Below the pieces are notes generated by a model. It was not told the origin of the DNA, did not search any database, and was given only the letters and a program-made list of their open reading frames with translations. Source: RBC101 sp052387735 (GTDB taxonomy: Bacteria; Gemmatimonadota; Gemmatimonadetes; Gemmatimonadales; Gemmatimonadaceae). From it: DNA of 64,000 nucleotides. The stretch lies in NCBI GenBank assembly GCA_052387735.1, contig JBQTIW010000035.1:42308-106307 (forward strand). Direction: 5' to 3'. Made by a program: the position numbers and the translations under genes. How positions within the stretch are numbered: the stretch's first letter is position 1; each line of letters begins with the position of its first letter. Below, piece by piece: positions 18,040-26,605 of this stretch.

Positions 18040-18712
18040 CTACCGTCCGGGGCGCAGTCGCGCGACGCGAGACGGAATACGACCTGGCGATGCTCCATAC
18101 GCGAGCCACACGTCGCCGTTCCTCGCATCGACAGTGATGTGCCGCACCATCGCACCACGACTCGGCAGAGGATAGGTGGTGAACCTGGAGGTCGTGGGGT
18201 CGAAGGAGAGCACGACATCCGCTGCCCCCGAGCCGATCCACAGCCGCCCATTGCGCGGATCCGCGCGCACCACGTAGGGAAGCGCATCGGTGAAGGGGAG
18301 CGGATACCGCTTGAACCGGCCGGGGCCGGGTTCGAATCGGACGAGCTCGCCGCCGGAATTAGGCAAGAATCCAGAGCGTACCGGCGCGGTCGATGTCGAA
18401 GCGGCGCGGACCGCTATGCGTCATCGGCATACCATAAGGCGCGCGTCTGCCGTGTGGCAGGATCGAGCGAGACGATGCGGTTCCCGCCGAGCTCCGACAT
18501 CCACACGATGCCGTTAGGCGCAACACGAATCTCGTAGGGAATGGGTCCGCCGGGCACATTGCTCAACGCCGGATGCCGTGGCAAGTCAAACGCGGTGCCC
18601 TGCCCGGTGGGGTCACGCGGCTCACGCGCACCGGATCGCTCGTGAAGTGTCCGTTCGCCCAGGCGTTGTCCTCGGCGTCCGAACACGATTACAGGACGAA
18701 GACCGGTCATCG
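18040..18712 (-). pseudogene. Frameshifted streptogramin-lyase (Vgb)-like beta-propeller
   Basis: Propeller sequence continues across three reading frames. One frame gives DNAWANGHFTSDPVRVSRVT, the next PGGPIPYEIRVAPNGIVWMS and IVSLDPATRQTRA, the next MPMTHSGPRRFDIDRAGTLW, and the last PNSGGELVRFEPGPGRFK through to VARLRPGR and the stop. At least three single-base shifts within about 350 bases are needed to join them. Each block matches the Vgb/SMP-30-like repeat pattern (DPxTxxFxxYPLP, DxxGxLWI). Vgb linearises streptogramin B, but most homologues have other unknown roles. The N-terminus is lost. Sequencing error is possible but three in one gene is unlikely. Confidence 0.75.
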
Positions 18713-18830
18713 TTAGGTCTGGACGGACCGGGCAGGATCGCGTGGCACACAGCCCGGGTCGAGCAGACAGGGACGAACCGAGCGTGAGCCGCCGGTCAGT
18801 CGTCGGTGACCGGGTGCATTCCGCGGGTAC

Positions 18831-19280
18831 TCAGCCCGTGCGGAGTGCCTCCCCAAGGCGCGCGAGGCATCCGTCCCACCCCTGACCGTGCCCATCGCGA
18901 CTTCCCTCTGAGGTGAAGCGCGTGTGCCGCAGCAGCAGCTCGGACCCCTGCGGCGCCCCAATGAACTCGAGCGTGACCAGCGTCTCACCATCCTGGGGCT
19001 TGTTTTCCCATCGCCACGTGAACGAGAGCCGGTTGGGCGCCCTCACTTCGTGGTAGGTGCCGGTCACGATATGCGTCTCACCGGCTGGTGGCCGCATTTC
19101 GATTCGATAGGCCCCACCCTCCCGCAGGTCCAGCGCGTGCACGATCGTCGTCATCTCCGCCGTTGGCGCGAACCACGTGCCTAACGCTTCCGGGTCGGTC
19201 CACGCGGCGAAGAGCTCGGCCGGCGTGGCGTCATAGGTGCGTCGGATCTCGAGGCGGAGGTCTTGTGCGGTGGTTTCCAT
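18831..19280 (-). CDS. SRPBCC (AHSA1-like) protein
   Basis: About 149 residues from the ATG at 19280. The START-like fold is shown by RRTYDATPAELFAAWTDPEALGTWFAP, DLREGGAYRIEM, TGTYHEVRAPNRLSFTW and the C-terminal GWDGCLARLGEAL helix. Such proteins bind hydrophobic ligands and are nearly always encoded next to an ArsR regulator, as here. The gene overlaps the 3' end of arsR by 100 bases, which is longer than usual. Ligand unknown. Confidence 0.9.
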   Translation of the reverse strand: METTAQDLRLEIRRTYDATPAELFAAWTDPEALGTWFAPTAEMTTIVHALDLREGGAYRIEMRPPAGETHIVTGTYHEVRAPNRLSFTWRWENKPQDGETLVTLEFIGAPQGSELLLRHTRFTSEGSRDGHGQGWDGCLARLGEALRTG

Positions 19281-19618
19281 GTTGACGATCCAGTTGTGGA
19301 GCGCTGGAGGTAGCGATCCAGCGAATCGAGTTGTCCCTGCCAGAAGTCGCGATAGTGCGACAGCCACTTATCGACCGAGGCCAGCGGTTTCGGGACGAGA
19401 CGACAGATACGCGTCCGGCCCTCCTTCCGCGCACGCACGAGCCCCGCCCGCTCCAGATATCGCACATGCTTGAGCATGGCAGCGAGTGTGATCGCGTGTG
19501 GCGCCGCAAGCTCACCGACGGAGGCTTCACCTCCGCGCAGCTGACCGAGCATGGTGCGCCGCACGGGGTCGGCCAGCGCGGAGAATGTGGTATCGAGTGT
19601 CGACGAATAGTTTACCAT
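19181..19618 (-). CDS. ArsR-family repressor paired with SRPBCC
   Basis: About 145 residues from the ATG at 19618. The winged helix is clear: TTFSALADPVRRTMLGQLR, VGELAAPHAITLAAMLKHVRYLERAGLV, KEGRTRICRL, then the conserved ending WLSHYRDFWQGQLDSLDRYL. There are no metal-binding Cys, so it is the non-metal autorepressor type. About 35 extra basic residues follow because the expected stop is absent and the frame runs into the SRPBCC gene; a 3' frameshift or genuine extension are both possible. The promoter at 19626-19654 predicts a leaderless mRNA. Confidence 0.88.
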   Translation of the reverse strand: MVNYSSTLDTTFSALADPVRRTMLGQLRGGEASVGELAAPHAITLAAMLKHVRYLERAGLVRARKEGRTRICRLVPKPLASVDKWLSHYRDFWQGQLDSLDRYLQRSTTGSSTWKPPHKTSASRSDAPMTPRRPSSSPRGPTRKR

Positions 19619-19625
19619 TGGGTAT

Positions 19626-19654
19626 AGTATTGGAGTGAACGCGTGGAGTGTCAA
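19626..19654 (-). promoter_or_regulatory. Sigma-70 promoter of arsR, predicted leaderless
   Basis: On the minus strand a perfect TTGACA (19654-19649) is followed by 17 bases and AATACT (19631-19626), four of six matches to TATAAT. Transcription would begin about 19618-19620, at the A of the ATG. TACC and GGTA flank the start codon as a short dyad, so the repressor may sit over it. Confidence 0.6.
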
Positions 19655-19761
19655 GGCGCACGGTTCCCAGTTGCGAGAACGAACCGCGGACCAATGGCGC
19701 AAGCCGTGTCACGCGTCCGACCGTGCGGCCCGTCCGCCGGCGCGCCCGTGTGCCTCCACGG

Positions 19762-20649
19762 TCAGCCGTCCAGTTCGTCGATCGACCTTGGCCAATCACC
19801 CTTCAGCAGGCGCGAGAGCGCGCGATCGGCGAGCAGGCGACCCTCGGTCTGGCAGCGCGCACAATAGTTGGTCTCGTTATCAGCGTAGCGAATGCGCTGG
19901 ACCGGTGCGCCGCAATCGGGACAGGGCTGGCCGTACCTGCCGTGCACGGCCATGCCTTCTCGAAATGCCGTGACGGTCTCGGGAAATCCACCACCGATCT
20001 CGGTTCGAAAACGCTCGATCCACTGGTGGAGGACCGTTTGCGTCGAGCGATGGAGCGTGTCGATCTGTGCGTCTGTCATGCGAGCCGTGGTGAGCAACGG
20101 CGAAAGTCGAGCGTGATGCAGAATCTCGTCGGAGTACGCGTTGCCAACGCCGCTGAAGAGCCGCGGATCGGTGAGCGAGCGTTTGAGTGTGTGGTTTTCC
20201 TTACGTAGGCGCTCGGCGAACTGGTCGCGGGTGGCGGCCAGAACCTCCAGCCCGCCGCGGTCAATTGTGGCGAGCGCCTGGCGCCCACGCACCACCGTGA
20301 GGGAGGCACGACGCTTCGTTCCCGCTTCGGTGAGAATGAGCCACCCGTGGGCGAACTCGAACGTCGCCAGCGCCGCACGGCCTGGCGCCTTCCCACCGGG
20401 CGGCCGCCAGCGGAGACGCCCAGCGATCATCAGGTGAATGACGAGATGGAGATCACCGTCGAACGAGAGCACGATCCGTTTCCCGATCCGTTCGAGGCCT
20501 GCAACATGCCGGCCAACCAGGGCGCTGATCGGGGGGTCGACCGACCGCACGAGAAACGGACTCGTCAGGCGAAGTGCCGTCAGCTCGTGCGCCACCACGT
20601 GTCGCTGAAGCCCCTCGAGATAGGCAATGATGTCGGGCAGTTCGGGCAT
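19762..20649 (-). CDS. Fpg/Nei-family DNA glycosylase
   Basis: About 295 residues from the ATG that yields the mature N-terminus PELPD (catalytic Pro2 and Glu3). GKRIVL supplies the conserved Lys, GVGNAYSDEILHHARLSP is the helix-two-turn-helix, and the C-terminus has a zinc finger: CPDCG and CARCQ around RIRYADNETNY. This enzyme excises oxidised bases and cuts the strand in base-excision repair. The finger variant (ADNETNYCARCQ) is typical of a Fpg subgroup annotated as formamidopyrimidine-DNA glycosylase. It diverges from hrpB. Confidence 0.92.
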   Translation of the reverse strand: MPELPDIIAYLEGLQRHVVAHELTALRLTSPFLVRSVDPPISALVGRHVAGLERIGKRIVLSFDGDLHLVIHLMIAGRLRWRPPGGKAPGRAALATFEFAHGWLILTEAGTKRRASLTVVRGRQALATIDRGGLEVLAATRDQFAERLRKENHTLKRSLTDPRLFSGVGNAYSDEILHHARLSPLLTTARMTDAQIDTLHRSTQTVLHQWIERFRTEIGGGFPETVTAFREGMAVHGRYGQPCPDCGAPVQRIRYADNETNYCARCQTEGRLLADRALSRLLKGDWPRSIDELDG

Positions 20650-20656
20650 CGGTTCT

Positions 20657-20740
20657 GGGACGCAGGGACGGCTGGCAACCACGTTCCGTCAATCATCGCG
20701 ACTCAGCAACTTGTATCGCGAGCCAGTGTACCTGCGTCCC
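20657..20740. repeat. Inverted repeat between fpg-like gene and hrpB
   Basis: GGGACGCAGG at 20657-20666 and its exact complement CCTGCGTCCC at 20731-20740 bracket the 90-base divergent gap; the right arm abuts the TTG start of hrpB. It fits the paired-word pattern of the window. Confidence 0.45.
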
Positions 20741-20741
20741 C

Positions 20742-23279
20742 TTGCCCCTGAGTCGCCCATTGTCCCTCCCCATCCTTCCGGTCACGGAGGCGCTGCCCGA
20801 GCTCGAGCGCTCCTTGGCGAGCGGCATGAACGCCGTGCTCGAGGCACCTCCGGGCGCCGGGAAGACGACCCTGGTCCCTCTCGCGATCCGCGACGCGTCC
20901 TGGTTGGCCGGGAAGCGGATCGTGATGCTCGAGCCTCGTCGCCTGGCCGCCCGCGCGGCGGCGCATCGGATGGCCGTGCTGCTCGGGGAGCGCGTCGGTG
21001 AGACGGTAGGATACCGCATGAGGCGCGACACGCGCGTTGGACCGCGCACGCGCATCGAGGTCGTCACGGAGGGCGTGCTCGCGCGGATGCTCAACAGTGA
21101 TCCCACGCTCGACGGCACGGGGTTGGTGATCTTCGACGAGTACCACGAACGATCGCTCCACGCCGACCTGGGCCTGGCCCTGGCGTTGCATTCGCAGCGC
21201 CTGGTGCGCGAAGACCTGCGCCTGTTGGTGATGTCTGCGACGCTGTCCGCCCAGGCCATCGCGCGCTTGTTAGGCAGGGTCGCAACCGTCAAGAGCGAGG
21301 GGCGCACCTTTCCCGTGGACGTGCGCTATCTGCCGCGACGCGCAGACCAGCGCATGGAGGGCGCGGCAGCGGCCGCGGTTCACCGCGCCTTGCGCGAGAG
21401 CGACGGCGACGTGCTCGTGTTTCTTCCCGGACAGCGGGAGATCGGACGCACGCTCGCGGCCCTCCAGGAGTCCGGTCTCGAGGCCGACGTGTATCCCCTA
21501 TACGGCGATCTTCCGTTCGACCAGCAGGACCGGGCCATCGCCGCGTCGCCGCCAGGTCGGCGGAAGGTGGTACTCGCGACCTCCATCGCTGAATCGAGCC
21601 TGACCATAGAGGGACTGCAATGTGTGGTGGACCTTGGACTCGCCCGGGTGCCGCGGTTCTCTCCCCGCACCGGCATGACGCGGCTGGAAACCGTTCGCGT
21701 GTCCAACGCGTCCGCGGACCAGCGCGCTGGCCGCGCCGGTCGCCAGGCGCCCGGCATCTGCTACCGCCTGTGGGCCGTCGAGGAACAGCGCAACCTTCTC
21801 GCCTTCTCGACACCCGAGATCCTGGAGGCCGATCTGGCACCGCTGGCGCTCGAGCTCGCGGCGTCAGGCATTGCGGATCCTGCTGAGCTCAGCTGGCTCG
21901 ATGCCCCACCGGCCGGAGCATTGGCCCAAGCGCGCTCGCTCCTCGACTGGCTCGACGCGCTCGAGCCTGACGGCCGCATTACGCGCCACGGGGCGGCGCT
22001 CGCCGGTCTGGGCACGCATCCGCGCATTGCCCACATGCTCGTGCGGGGACGGGAACTGGGACATGGACCAATGGCGTGTGATCTCGCTGCGCTGCTCGAG
22101 GAACGCGACGTCGTCCGCACAGACGGATCTCACCACGACGCCGACCTGCGACTCCGCGTCGACCTGGTGCGACACGCCCGCCGTCGTGAGCGCGTCCCCG
22201 GCATGCCGAACGGCATGCGCGTGTCGCGCGACGCGCTGAGCAGAATCACCGAGCGCGCGCGGACATGGCGGCGTGAGCTGCGGCTCGCGCCCGATGATGA
22301 CTGGTCAGATGATGCCACCGTGGGTCGTGTGCTGGCGCTCGCGTTCCCGGATCGAGTAGCGCAGCGTCGTGCTGGACAGACCGCTCGCTTTCTCCTTCGA
22401 AACGGCTCCGGCACCGCGTTCCGGGACTCACCGTCTCTCGCACGCGAAGACTGGATCGTGGTGGCCGAGACTGACGGTCGGACACCGGAGAGCGGTGTCT
22501 ATCTCGCCGCGCCACTCACGGTCGACGACATCCGCGCCGACTTCGCCGACCAGATCGTCATCGAGGAAGCCGTGCGCTGGGACGAGGCCGCTGACTCGGT
22601 GCGTGCCGTTCGACGAGAGTCGTTAGGCGCCCTCGTCCTCAGCGAATCCGTGCAGCGCACGCCCGCTGACGCACTCGCCCATCACGCGATGCTGAGCGCG
22701 ATCCGCGCGTCGGGGCTCACGTTGCTGCCGTGGAGTGAATCGGCGCAGCGGACTCGGGAACGACTGGCCTTCGTTCACCATCACGACGCGACCTGGCCCG
22801 ACGTCACCGACGCGGCCCTCCTGGCGCAGTTGGACCACTGGCTCGCCCCGCACCTCGGTGGCGTGCACTCCCGGGCGGAGCTCAATCGCCTCGACCTGGG
22901 GACCCTGCTCCTCGAGTTGGTGGACTGGCCACGCCGCGCGCGCCTCGATGCGCTGGCGCCAACGCACTTCACCGCGCCCACGGGGTCCCGCCTCTCCATC
23001 GACTATGCAGACCCCGCGACCCCCGTGGTGCGGGTGCGACTGCAGGAGATGTTCGGCCTACGTGATACGCCGCGTGTACTCGACGGTCGAGTCCCGGTGA
23101 CGCTCCACCTGCTCTCCCCCGCCCAACGTCCCGTGCAGGTCACCAGGGATCTCGCCGGGTTCTGGCGCACGTCGTACTTCGATGTGAAAAAAGAACTGAA
23201 GGGACGCTACCCACGCCACCAGTGGCCCGACGACCCATCGGTCGCCGAACCGACACGCCGGGCAAAACCCCGGCCCTAG
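20742..23279 (+). CDS. hrpB: ATP-dependent helicase HrpB
   Basis: About 845 residues from a TTG; no ATG exists before residue 29, so a non-ATG start is required. Walker A PPGAGKTT (residues 36-43), DEYH (132-135, where most relatives have DEFH or DEAH), MSATL, and QRAGRAGR are in the usual superfamily-2 order. The HrpB-specific C-terminal domain is present, ending DLAGFWRTSYFDVKKELKGRYPRHQWPDDP (in two pieces). HrpB is a putative DExH RNA helicase, not essential in most bacteria, of unclear target. Identification is strong; the start is less certain. Confidence 0.92.
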   Translation: MPLSRPLSLPILPVTEALPELERSLASGMNAVLEAPPGAGKTTLVPLAIRDASWLAGKRIVMLEPRRLAARAAAHRMAVLLGERVGETVGYRMRRDTRVGPRTRIEVVTEGVLARMLNSDPTLDGTGLVIFDEYHERSLHADLGLALALHSQRLVREDLRLLVMSATLSAQAIARLLGRVATVKSEGRTFPVDVRYLPRRADQRMEGAAAAAVHRALRESDGDVLVFLPGQREIGRTLAALQESGLEADVYPLYGDLPFDQQDRAIAASPPGRRKVVLATSIAESSLTIEGLQCVVDLGLARVPRFSPRTGMTRLETVRVSNASADQRAGRAGRQAPGICYRLWAVEEQRNLLAFSTPEILEADLAPLALELAASGIADPAELSWLDAPPAGALAQARSLLDWLDALEPDGRITRHGAALAGLGTHPRIAHMLVRGRELGHGPMACDLAALLEERDVVRTDGSHHDADLRLRVDLVRHARRRERVPGMPNGMRVSRDALSRITERARTWRRELRLAPDDDWSDDATVGRVLALAFPDRVAQRRAGQTARFLLRNGSGTAFRDSPSLAREDWIVVAETDGRTPESGVYLAAPLTVDDIRADFADQIVIEEAVRWDEAADSVRAVRRESLGALVLSESVQRTPADALAHHAMLSAIRASGLTLLPWSESAQRTRERLAFVHHHDATWPDVTDAALLAQLDHWLAPHLGGVHSRAELNRLDLGTLLLELVDWPRRARLDALAPTHFTAPTGSRLSIDYADPATPVVRVRLQEMFGLRDTPRVLDGRVPVTLHLLSPAQRPVQVTRDLAGFWRTSYFDVKKELKGRYPRHQWPDDPSVAEPTRRAKPRP

Positions 23280-23312
23280 CGGGCTGTCGTCCCCTCCGGC
23301 CGCACGTGATTA

Positions 23313-23330
23313 TTCAACCGCATGGTTGAA
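23313..23330. promoter_or_regulatory. Dyad over the arsR start codon
   Basis: TTCAACC and GGTTGAA form a perfect 7-bp inverted repeat around GCAT, whose AT begins the ATG at 23322. A repressor bound here would cover the start codon and the likely -10 region (TATTCA, 23311-23316), giving tight autoregulation. Confidence 0.6.
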
Positions 23331-23651
23331 CGTGTGGTGCCACTCGATGTCGTCTTCACCGCCCTCGGCGATCCGACGCGCCGTGCGATCCTCGGCAGGT
23401 TGCGCAAGACGCCCGCAACGGTCACCGAAATCGCCGCGCCGTTCGCGGTCTCCCTCAATGCCATCTCCAAACACGTGAAGGTGCTGGAGCGCGCTGGCCT
23501 CGTGACGCGTCGGCGAGTCGGCCGCGCGCACCATCTCTCGCTCAACGCCGCTCCGCTGGGGCGCGCTGCCCGGTGGCTCACCGACTATCAGGCGTTCTGG
23601 GAGACCAGTCTCGATCGCATGGAACGCCTGCTCTCGCGCAAACATTCCTGA
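23322..23651 (+). CDS. ArsR-family transcriptional repressor
   Basis: 109 residues: VVFTALGDPTRRAILGRLRKTPATVTEIAAPFAVSLNAISKHVKVLERAGLV shows (in consecutive pieces) helix 2, recognition helix and wing lead, followed by RRRVGRAHHLSLN and WLTDYQAFWETSLDRMERLL. It lacks metal-site cysteines. The family normally controls an adjacent SRPBCC gene, which is missing here. The start codon lies in the centre of a 7-bp inverted repeat, a probable autoregulatory operator. It starts 42 bases after hrpB on the same strand. Confidence 0.9.
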   Translation: MVERVVPLDVVFTALGDPTRRAILGRLRKTPATVTEIAAPFAVSLNAISKHVKVLERAGLVTRRRVGRAHHLSLNAAPLGRAARWLTDYQAFWETSLDRMERLLSRKHS

Positions 23652-23662
23652 CAAGGACATTC

Positions 23663-23791
23663 ATGACGATCAACAGACCCGACAGGCTCGCCGGCGAGAG
23701 CACCGCGGAGATCATTGGGCTGCTGGCGAAGGTCGTGGCCCTGGCCATCGTCCCGGGGAAATGCGAGACGCCGCGAAAAAAACGGGCCTGA
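23663..23791 (+). CDS. Short ORF in the SRPBCC position
   Basis: 42 residues starting with ATG 11 bases after arsR, preceded by AAGGA. The N-terminus (MTINRPDRLAGESTAEI) reads like the first residues of an SRPBCC protein, then a hydrophobic stretch (LLAKVVALAIVPGK) and a basic end. It could be a deletion remnant of the usual partner gene or a genuine small protein. Support is weak. Confidence 0.3.
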   Translation: MTINRPDRLAGESTAEIIGLLAKVVALAIVPGKCETPRKKRA

Positions 23792-23902
23792 CGCGACCGA
23801 CGTCCTGTCTCCATCATTCATCTGACACCAGGCCCGGGGAGCTGGCGAGAGCCTCCCCGACATCAGCCATCCTCGCCAGGTCTTCCATCTGCACCGCGCA
23901 TC

Positions 23903-24346
23903 GTGGCGCTGCATCAACGCGACTACATCCTTCGCCTGATCGAGCGCGTCGCGGCCGCGCTTGCGCGCGTGCGCAAACGGAGAGAGGACGGTGACCACGC
24001 CGGTGCGCGCCGCGAGGTGGCGGAGACCACGGTCGAGCTGCTCGGACCGAGCGCTCCCATGATTCCTCTGGTCGACTCGACCACTGCTGCAAATCTGTTG
24101 TCTGATCCGCAGCGCATCGCCCTCTACAGCCGCTTGCTGGAAACGGACGCGGATCTGCTCGCGGCCATGGGCCAGGGCACGGCCGCCACTGCCGCACGCC
24201 GCCGCGCTCTGGAACTGCTGCTCGAGCTGGTACTGCGCAGGACCGAGCTCCCCGAGGAGACGGCCGACCAGCTGCGCGCGCTCCTCGCCATCGTGGATGT
24301 CACGCAGCTCGGTCCGCGCTACCAGCAGGCGAAGGCCACGCTCTGA
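23903..24346 (+). CDS. Helical hypothetical protein (DUF6483-like)
   Basis: 147 residues from a GTG. It begins RDYILRLIERVAAALARV and consists of alternating amphipathic helices with repeated Ala/Leu/Arg motifs, ending with ALLAIVDVTQLGPRYQQA. The N-terminus resembles DUF6483 as I remember it, but the match is not secure. There is no signal or membrane segment. The bases 23792-23902 before it hold no gene. Function unknown. Confidence 0.6.
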   Translation: MALHQRDYILRLIERVAAALARVRKRREDGDHAGARREVAETTVELLGPSAPMIPLVDSTTAANLLSDPQRIALYSRLLETDADLLAAMGQGTAATAARRRALELLLELVLRRTELPEETADQLRALLAIVDVTQLGPRYQQAKATL

Positions 24347-24358
24347 GCGAGCACCCCG

Positions 24359-25171
24359 TCAGCGCGGGACCAGGGCAATCGCCCGCAACGGCCCGCCGGA
24401 TCCCCCTTCGATCTTCATAGGAAGGGCGATGATCGTCGCGCCACGGGCGGGTAGCGATCCCACGTTGGCCAGGTTCTCCAGACCGAGGACCCCGGCACCG
24501 GCTGCGATCTGGTGCACGATGAAGTCCTTGGACGCACCGTAGTCGATCGACGCCACGTCCGCACCTAACGCTGAAGCGCCTCGCTCGTTGACAAGGAGGC
24601 GCGCCGCTTCGGCGCCGTAGCTGGGAAAGTGCAGTCGCGAGGCGTCCCCGGGCGTGTCGTCGCCGAAGTACGCCTTCGCATCGGGCCATTTCGTTCCCCA
24701 GCCAGTACGCAACACCACGATCGCACCGCGCGGGATCGGTCCGTTACGGGCTTCCCAGGCCAGGACGTCGTTTCGCGCAAGTCGATAGTCCGCGTCTCGG
24801 CCGGTCTGCGCGGAGACGTCGATGACGACGGCAGGCCCGATGAACTGTTCGACCGGAATCCTGTCGGCGGCCACTCCGTTCTTCGCGAAGTGAATCGGCG
24901 CGTCCAGGTGCGTGCCACCGTGCTCGGGCGCCGCGTACGCGTACGACGAATAGAACCAGCCCCCCGGCGTCGCGCCGAACGCGAGCTGCTCGAGCTTGAA
25001 GCCCGTGGTGGCTGTTGGCCAATAGAGCGTTTTCGCGTTGAACGGATGCGTGAGGTCGACCACCCGATACCGGGAGAGGTCGATAGTCTGGGCGCGCACG
25101 TCCTCGGCGGCGAGCCCAACGAGCGCAGCGACCACAATGTGTCGCCTGACCATGTACTTAGGATTCGACAT
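24359..25171 (-). CDS. Secreted cyclase / kynurenine-formamidase-like hydrolase
   Basis: 270 residues with a signal peptide ending DVRAQ. The metal motif HGGTHLDAPIHF is diagnostic of the cyclase family (KynB, isatin hydrolase), with VDLTHPFNAKTLYWP upstream and LRTGWGTKWP in the middle. The enzymes hydrolyse N-formylkynurenine, isatin or related cyclic amides with Mn or Zn. The gene overlaps the NhaC gene by 14 bases at its 5' end, so they form an operon. Substrate unknown; export makes classical KynB unlikely. Confidence 0.88.
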   Translation of the reverse strand: MSNPKYMVRRHIVVAALVGLAAEDVRAQTIDLSRYRVVDLTHPFNAKTLYWPTATTGFKLEQLAFGATPGGWFYSSYAYAAPEHGGTHLDAPIHFAKNGVAADRIPVEQFIGPAVVIDVSAQTGRDADYRLARNDVLAWEARNGPIPRGAIVVLRTGWGTKWPDAKAYFGDDTPGDASRLHFPSYGAEAARLLVNERGASALGADVASIDYGASKDFIVHQIAAGAGVLGLENLANVGSLPARGATIIALPMKIEGGSGGPLRAIALVPR

Positions 25172-26561
25172 CTGACCCTCCTGGAGAGACTTCCGCCGCG
25201 TCGTTCCGGCCGAATCCCGTGATGATGGCGAGGGGCACAGCGAGCACCAGTGCCCACGAGTAGGTATTCGCCAGCCCGACCGCGAGCGGTGAGACGCGTG
25301 GCATGCCGAAGTCGGCCCCGGCGGCGCTCGCGCTCGACGCGAGGATAGTGGGCAGGAAGTACGGGAGCAGAAAGGGCCAGGTGCAGACCGTCATGTCCAG
25401 CAGGTTGGCGCGCCGGTACGCGGAAATCCCGGCTCGCCCACCGATCTCGCGCACAATCGCGCCCACAGTGAGCATTGCCACGACGCTATGAGTAGTGAGG
25501 AGGACCGCCGCGGAGACGACGCCGACGATCCACCACTCTGCCTGGCGCGGCAGGACGATGTCGCGCTGCGTCCGTGTCATGAAACGATCCACCACGTTCG
25601 AAGCCTGTACGGTACCCACCAGGCCCATCAGAAGCAGTGTAAAGACCGAAACGCCCACGCCCCGTCCCAACCCGTCGATGATGAGCCCCCTTGCCCCGAA
25701 GGCTGTGCGATCGACAAAGAACACCTGATCCATGGGAAGGGTGCGCAAGGCCGTGCCTAACGCGAGCGCGGCGACGATTCCGGCAAACAGTCCCTCGAGC
25801 AGATGTCGCTTGCGCACCAGGAGGGCGATGACGACGATGGGAACGGCGAGCATCGGAAGCGCGTCAGCCGATCCGGCAACCGTCGCCGACGAGCCGCCGG
25901 GCCCTCCCGATCTGCCCGCGGCCAGCGCCACGCTGGCGCACAGCGCCGCGAGCCCGGCCGGCATGACGTACTTGAGCCGGCTGCGCACCGTGCCCGGCAC
26001 GTCTGTGAGCTGCGATCCGGCACTCGCAATCGATGTATCGGACACTGGTGAGATCGAATCGCCCCAGGTGGCTCCGGCGAGAATCGCACCCATCAGCACG
26101 ACAGGGTCGGCGCCGAGTGCGCCGCCCGCCGGATAGAGCAACGGTCCGGCGATCATGAGCGTGCCAAACGAGGTCCCGGTCGACGTGGAGACTACCGCGC
26201 AGATGAGAAACGAGACCCCGACGTACAGCGCGGGGCCAAGGTGCAACCGACGCGCGACCCAAACGAGTGATTGCACCATGCCGGACTCGTTGAGCAGAAT
26301 GCCCAGCACGCCCGAGAGCATCCAGGCAAGGACCATCAACGCCACGATGGGTTGACTCATCGACTCGATCACCGTGTTGGCGTATCGCGACCGGTCGCGG
26401 GCCAGGGCCAGTCCAAGCGCCAGCGCGGCGAGCAGGATTGGCCAGAACCCTCGCTCATCGGGTGCGCCCGCGAGGGCAAGCGAGATGACTCCGCCCAGAA
26501 ACACCACGAACGGCGCGAGCGCGCCGATCACACCACCGTGAAACTCGAGTCGGGATGACAC
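25158..26561 (-). CDS. NhaC-family sodium/proton antiporter
   Basis: 467 residues with about 11 hydrophobic spans. SFLICAVVSTSTGTSFGT and GAILAGATWGDSISPVSDTSIAS are signature segments of the NhaC/ArsB-related transporters, the second holding the conserved Asp-Ser residues of the transport path. It could instead move amino or organic acids, as several NhaC homologues do. Coupling to the secreted cyclase suggests uptake of, or ion coupling to, the cyclase product. Assignment to the family is solid, the substrate is not. Confidence 0.9.
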   Translation of the reverse strand: MSSRLEFHGGVIGALAPFVVFLGGVISLALAGAPDERGFWPILLAALALGLALARDRSRYANTVIESMSQPIVALMVLAWMLSGVLGILLNESGMVQSLVWVARRLHLGPALYVGVSFLICAVVSTSTGTSFGTLMIAGPLLYPAGGALGADPVVLMGAILAGATWGDSISPVSDTSIASAGSQLTDVPGTVRSRLKYVMPAGLAALCASVALAAGRSGGPGGSSATVAGSADALPMLAVPIVVIALLVRKRHLLEGLFAGIVAALALGTALRTLPMDQVFFVDRTAFGARGLIIDGLGRGVGVSVFTLLLMGLVGTVQASNVVDRFMTRTQRDIVLPRQAEWWIVGVVSAAVLLTTHSVVAMLTVGAIVREIGGRAGISAYRRANLLDMTVCTWPFLLPYFLPTILASSASAAGADFGMPRVSPLAVGLANTYSWALVLAVPLAIITGFGRNDAAEVSPGGSDVES

Positions 26562-26605
26562 GGCGGTATCATATTCCGCCTCATCCCGAGAGGAAGGAGC
26601 ACCGC

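Noticed and set aside
18325..18345. GGTTCGAATC, a tRNA T-loop-like string
   Set aside because: It lies in the propeller pseudogene (RFEPG segment) and no acceptor or anticodon stem can be folded around it.
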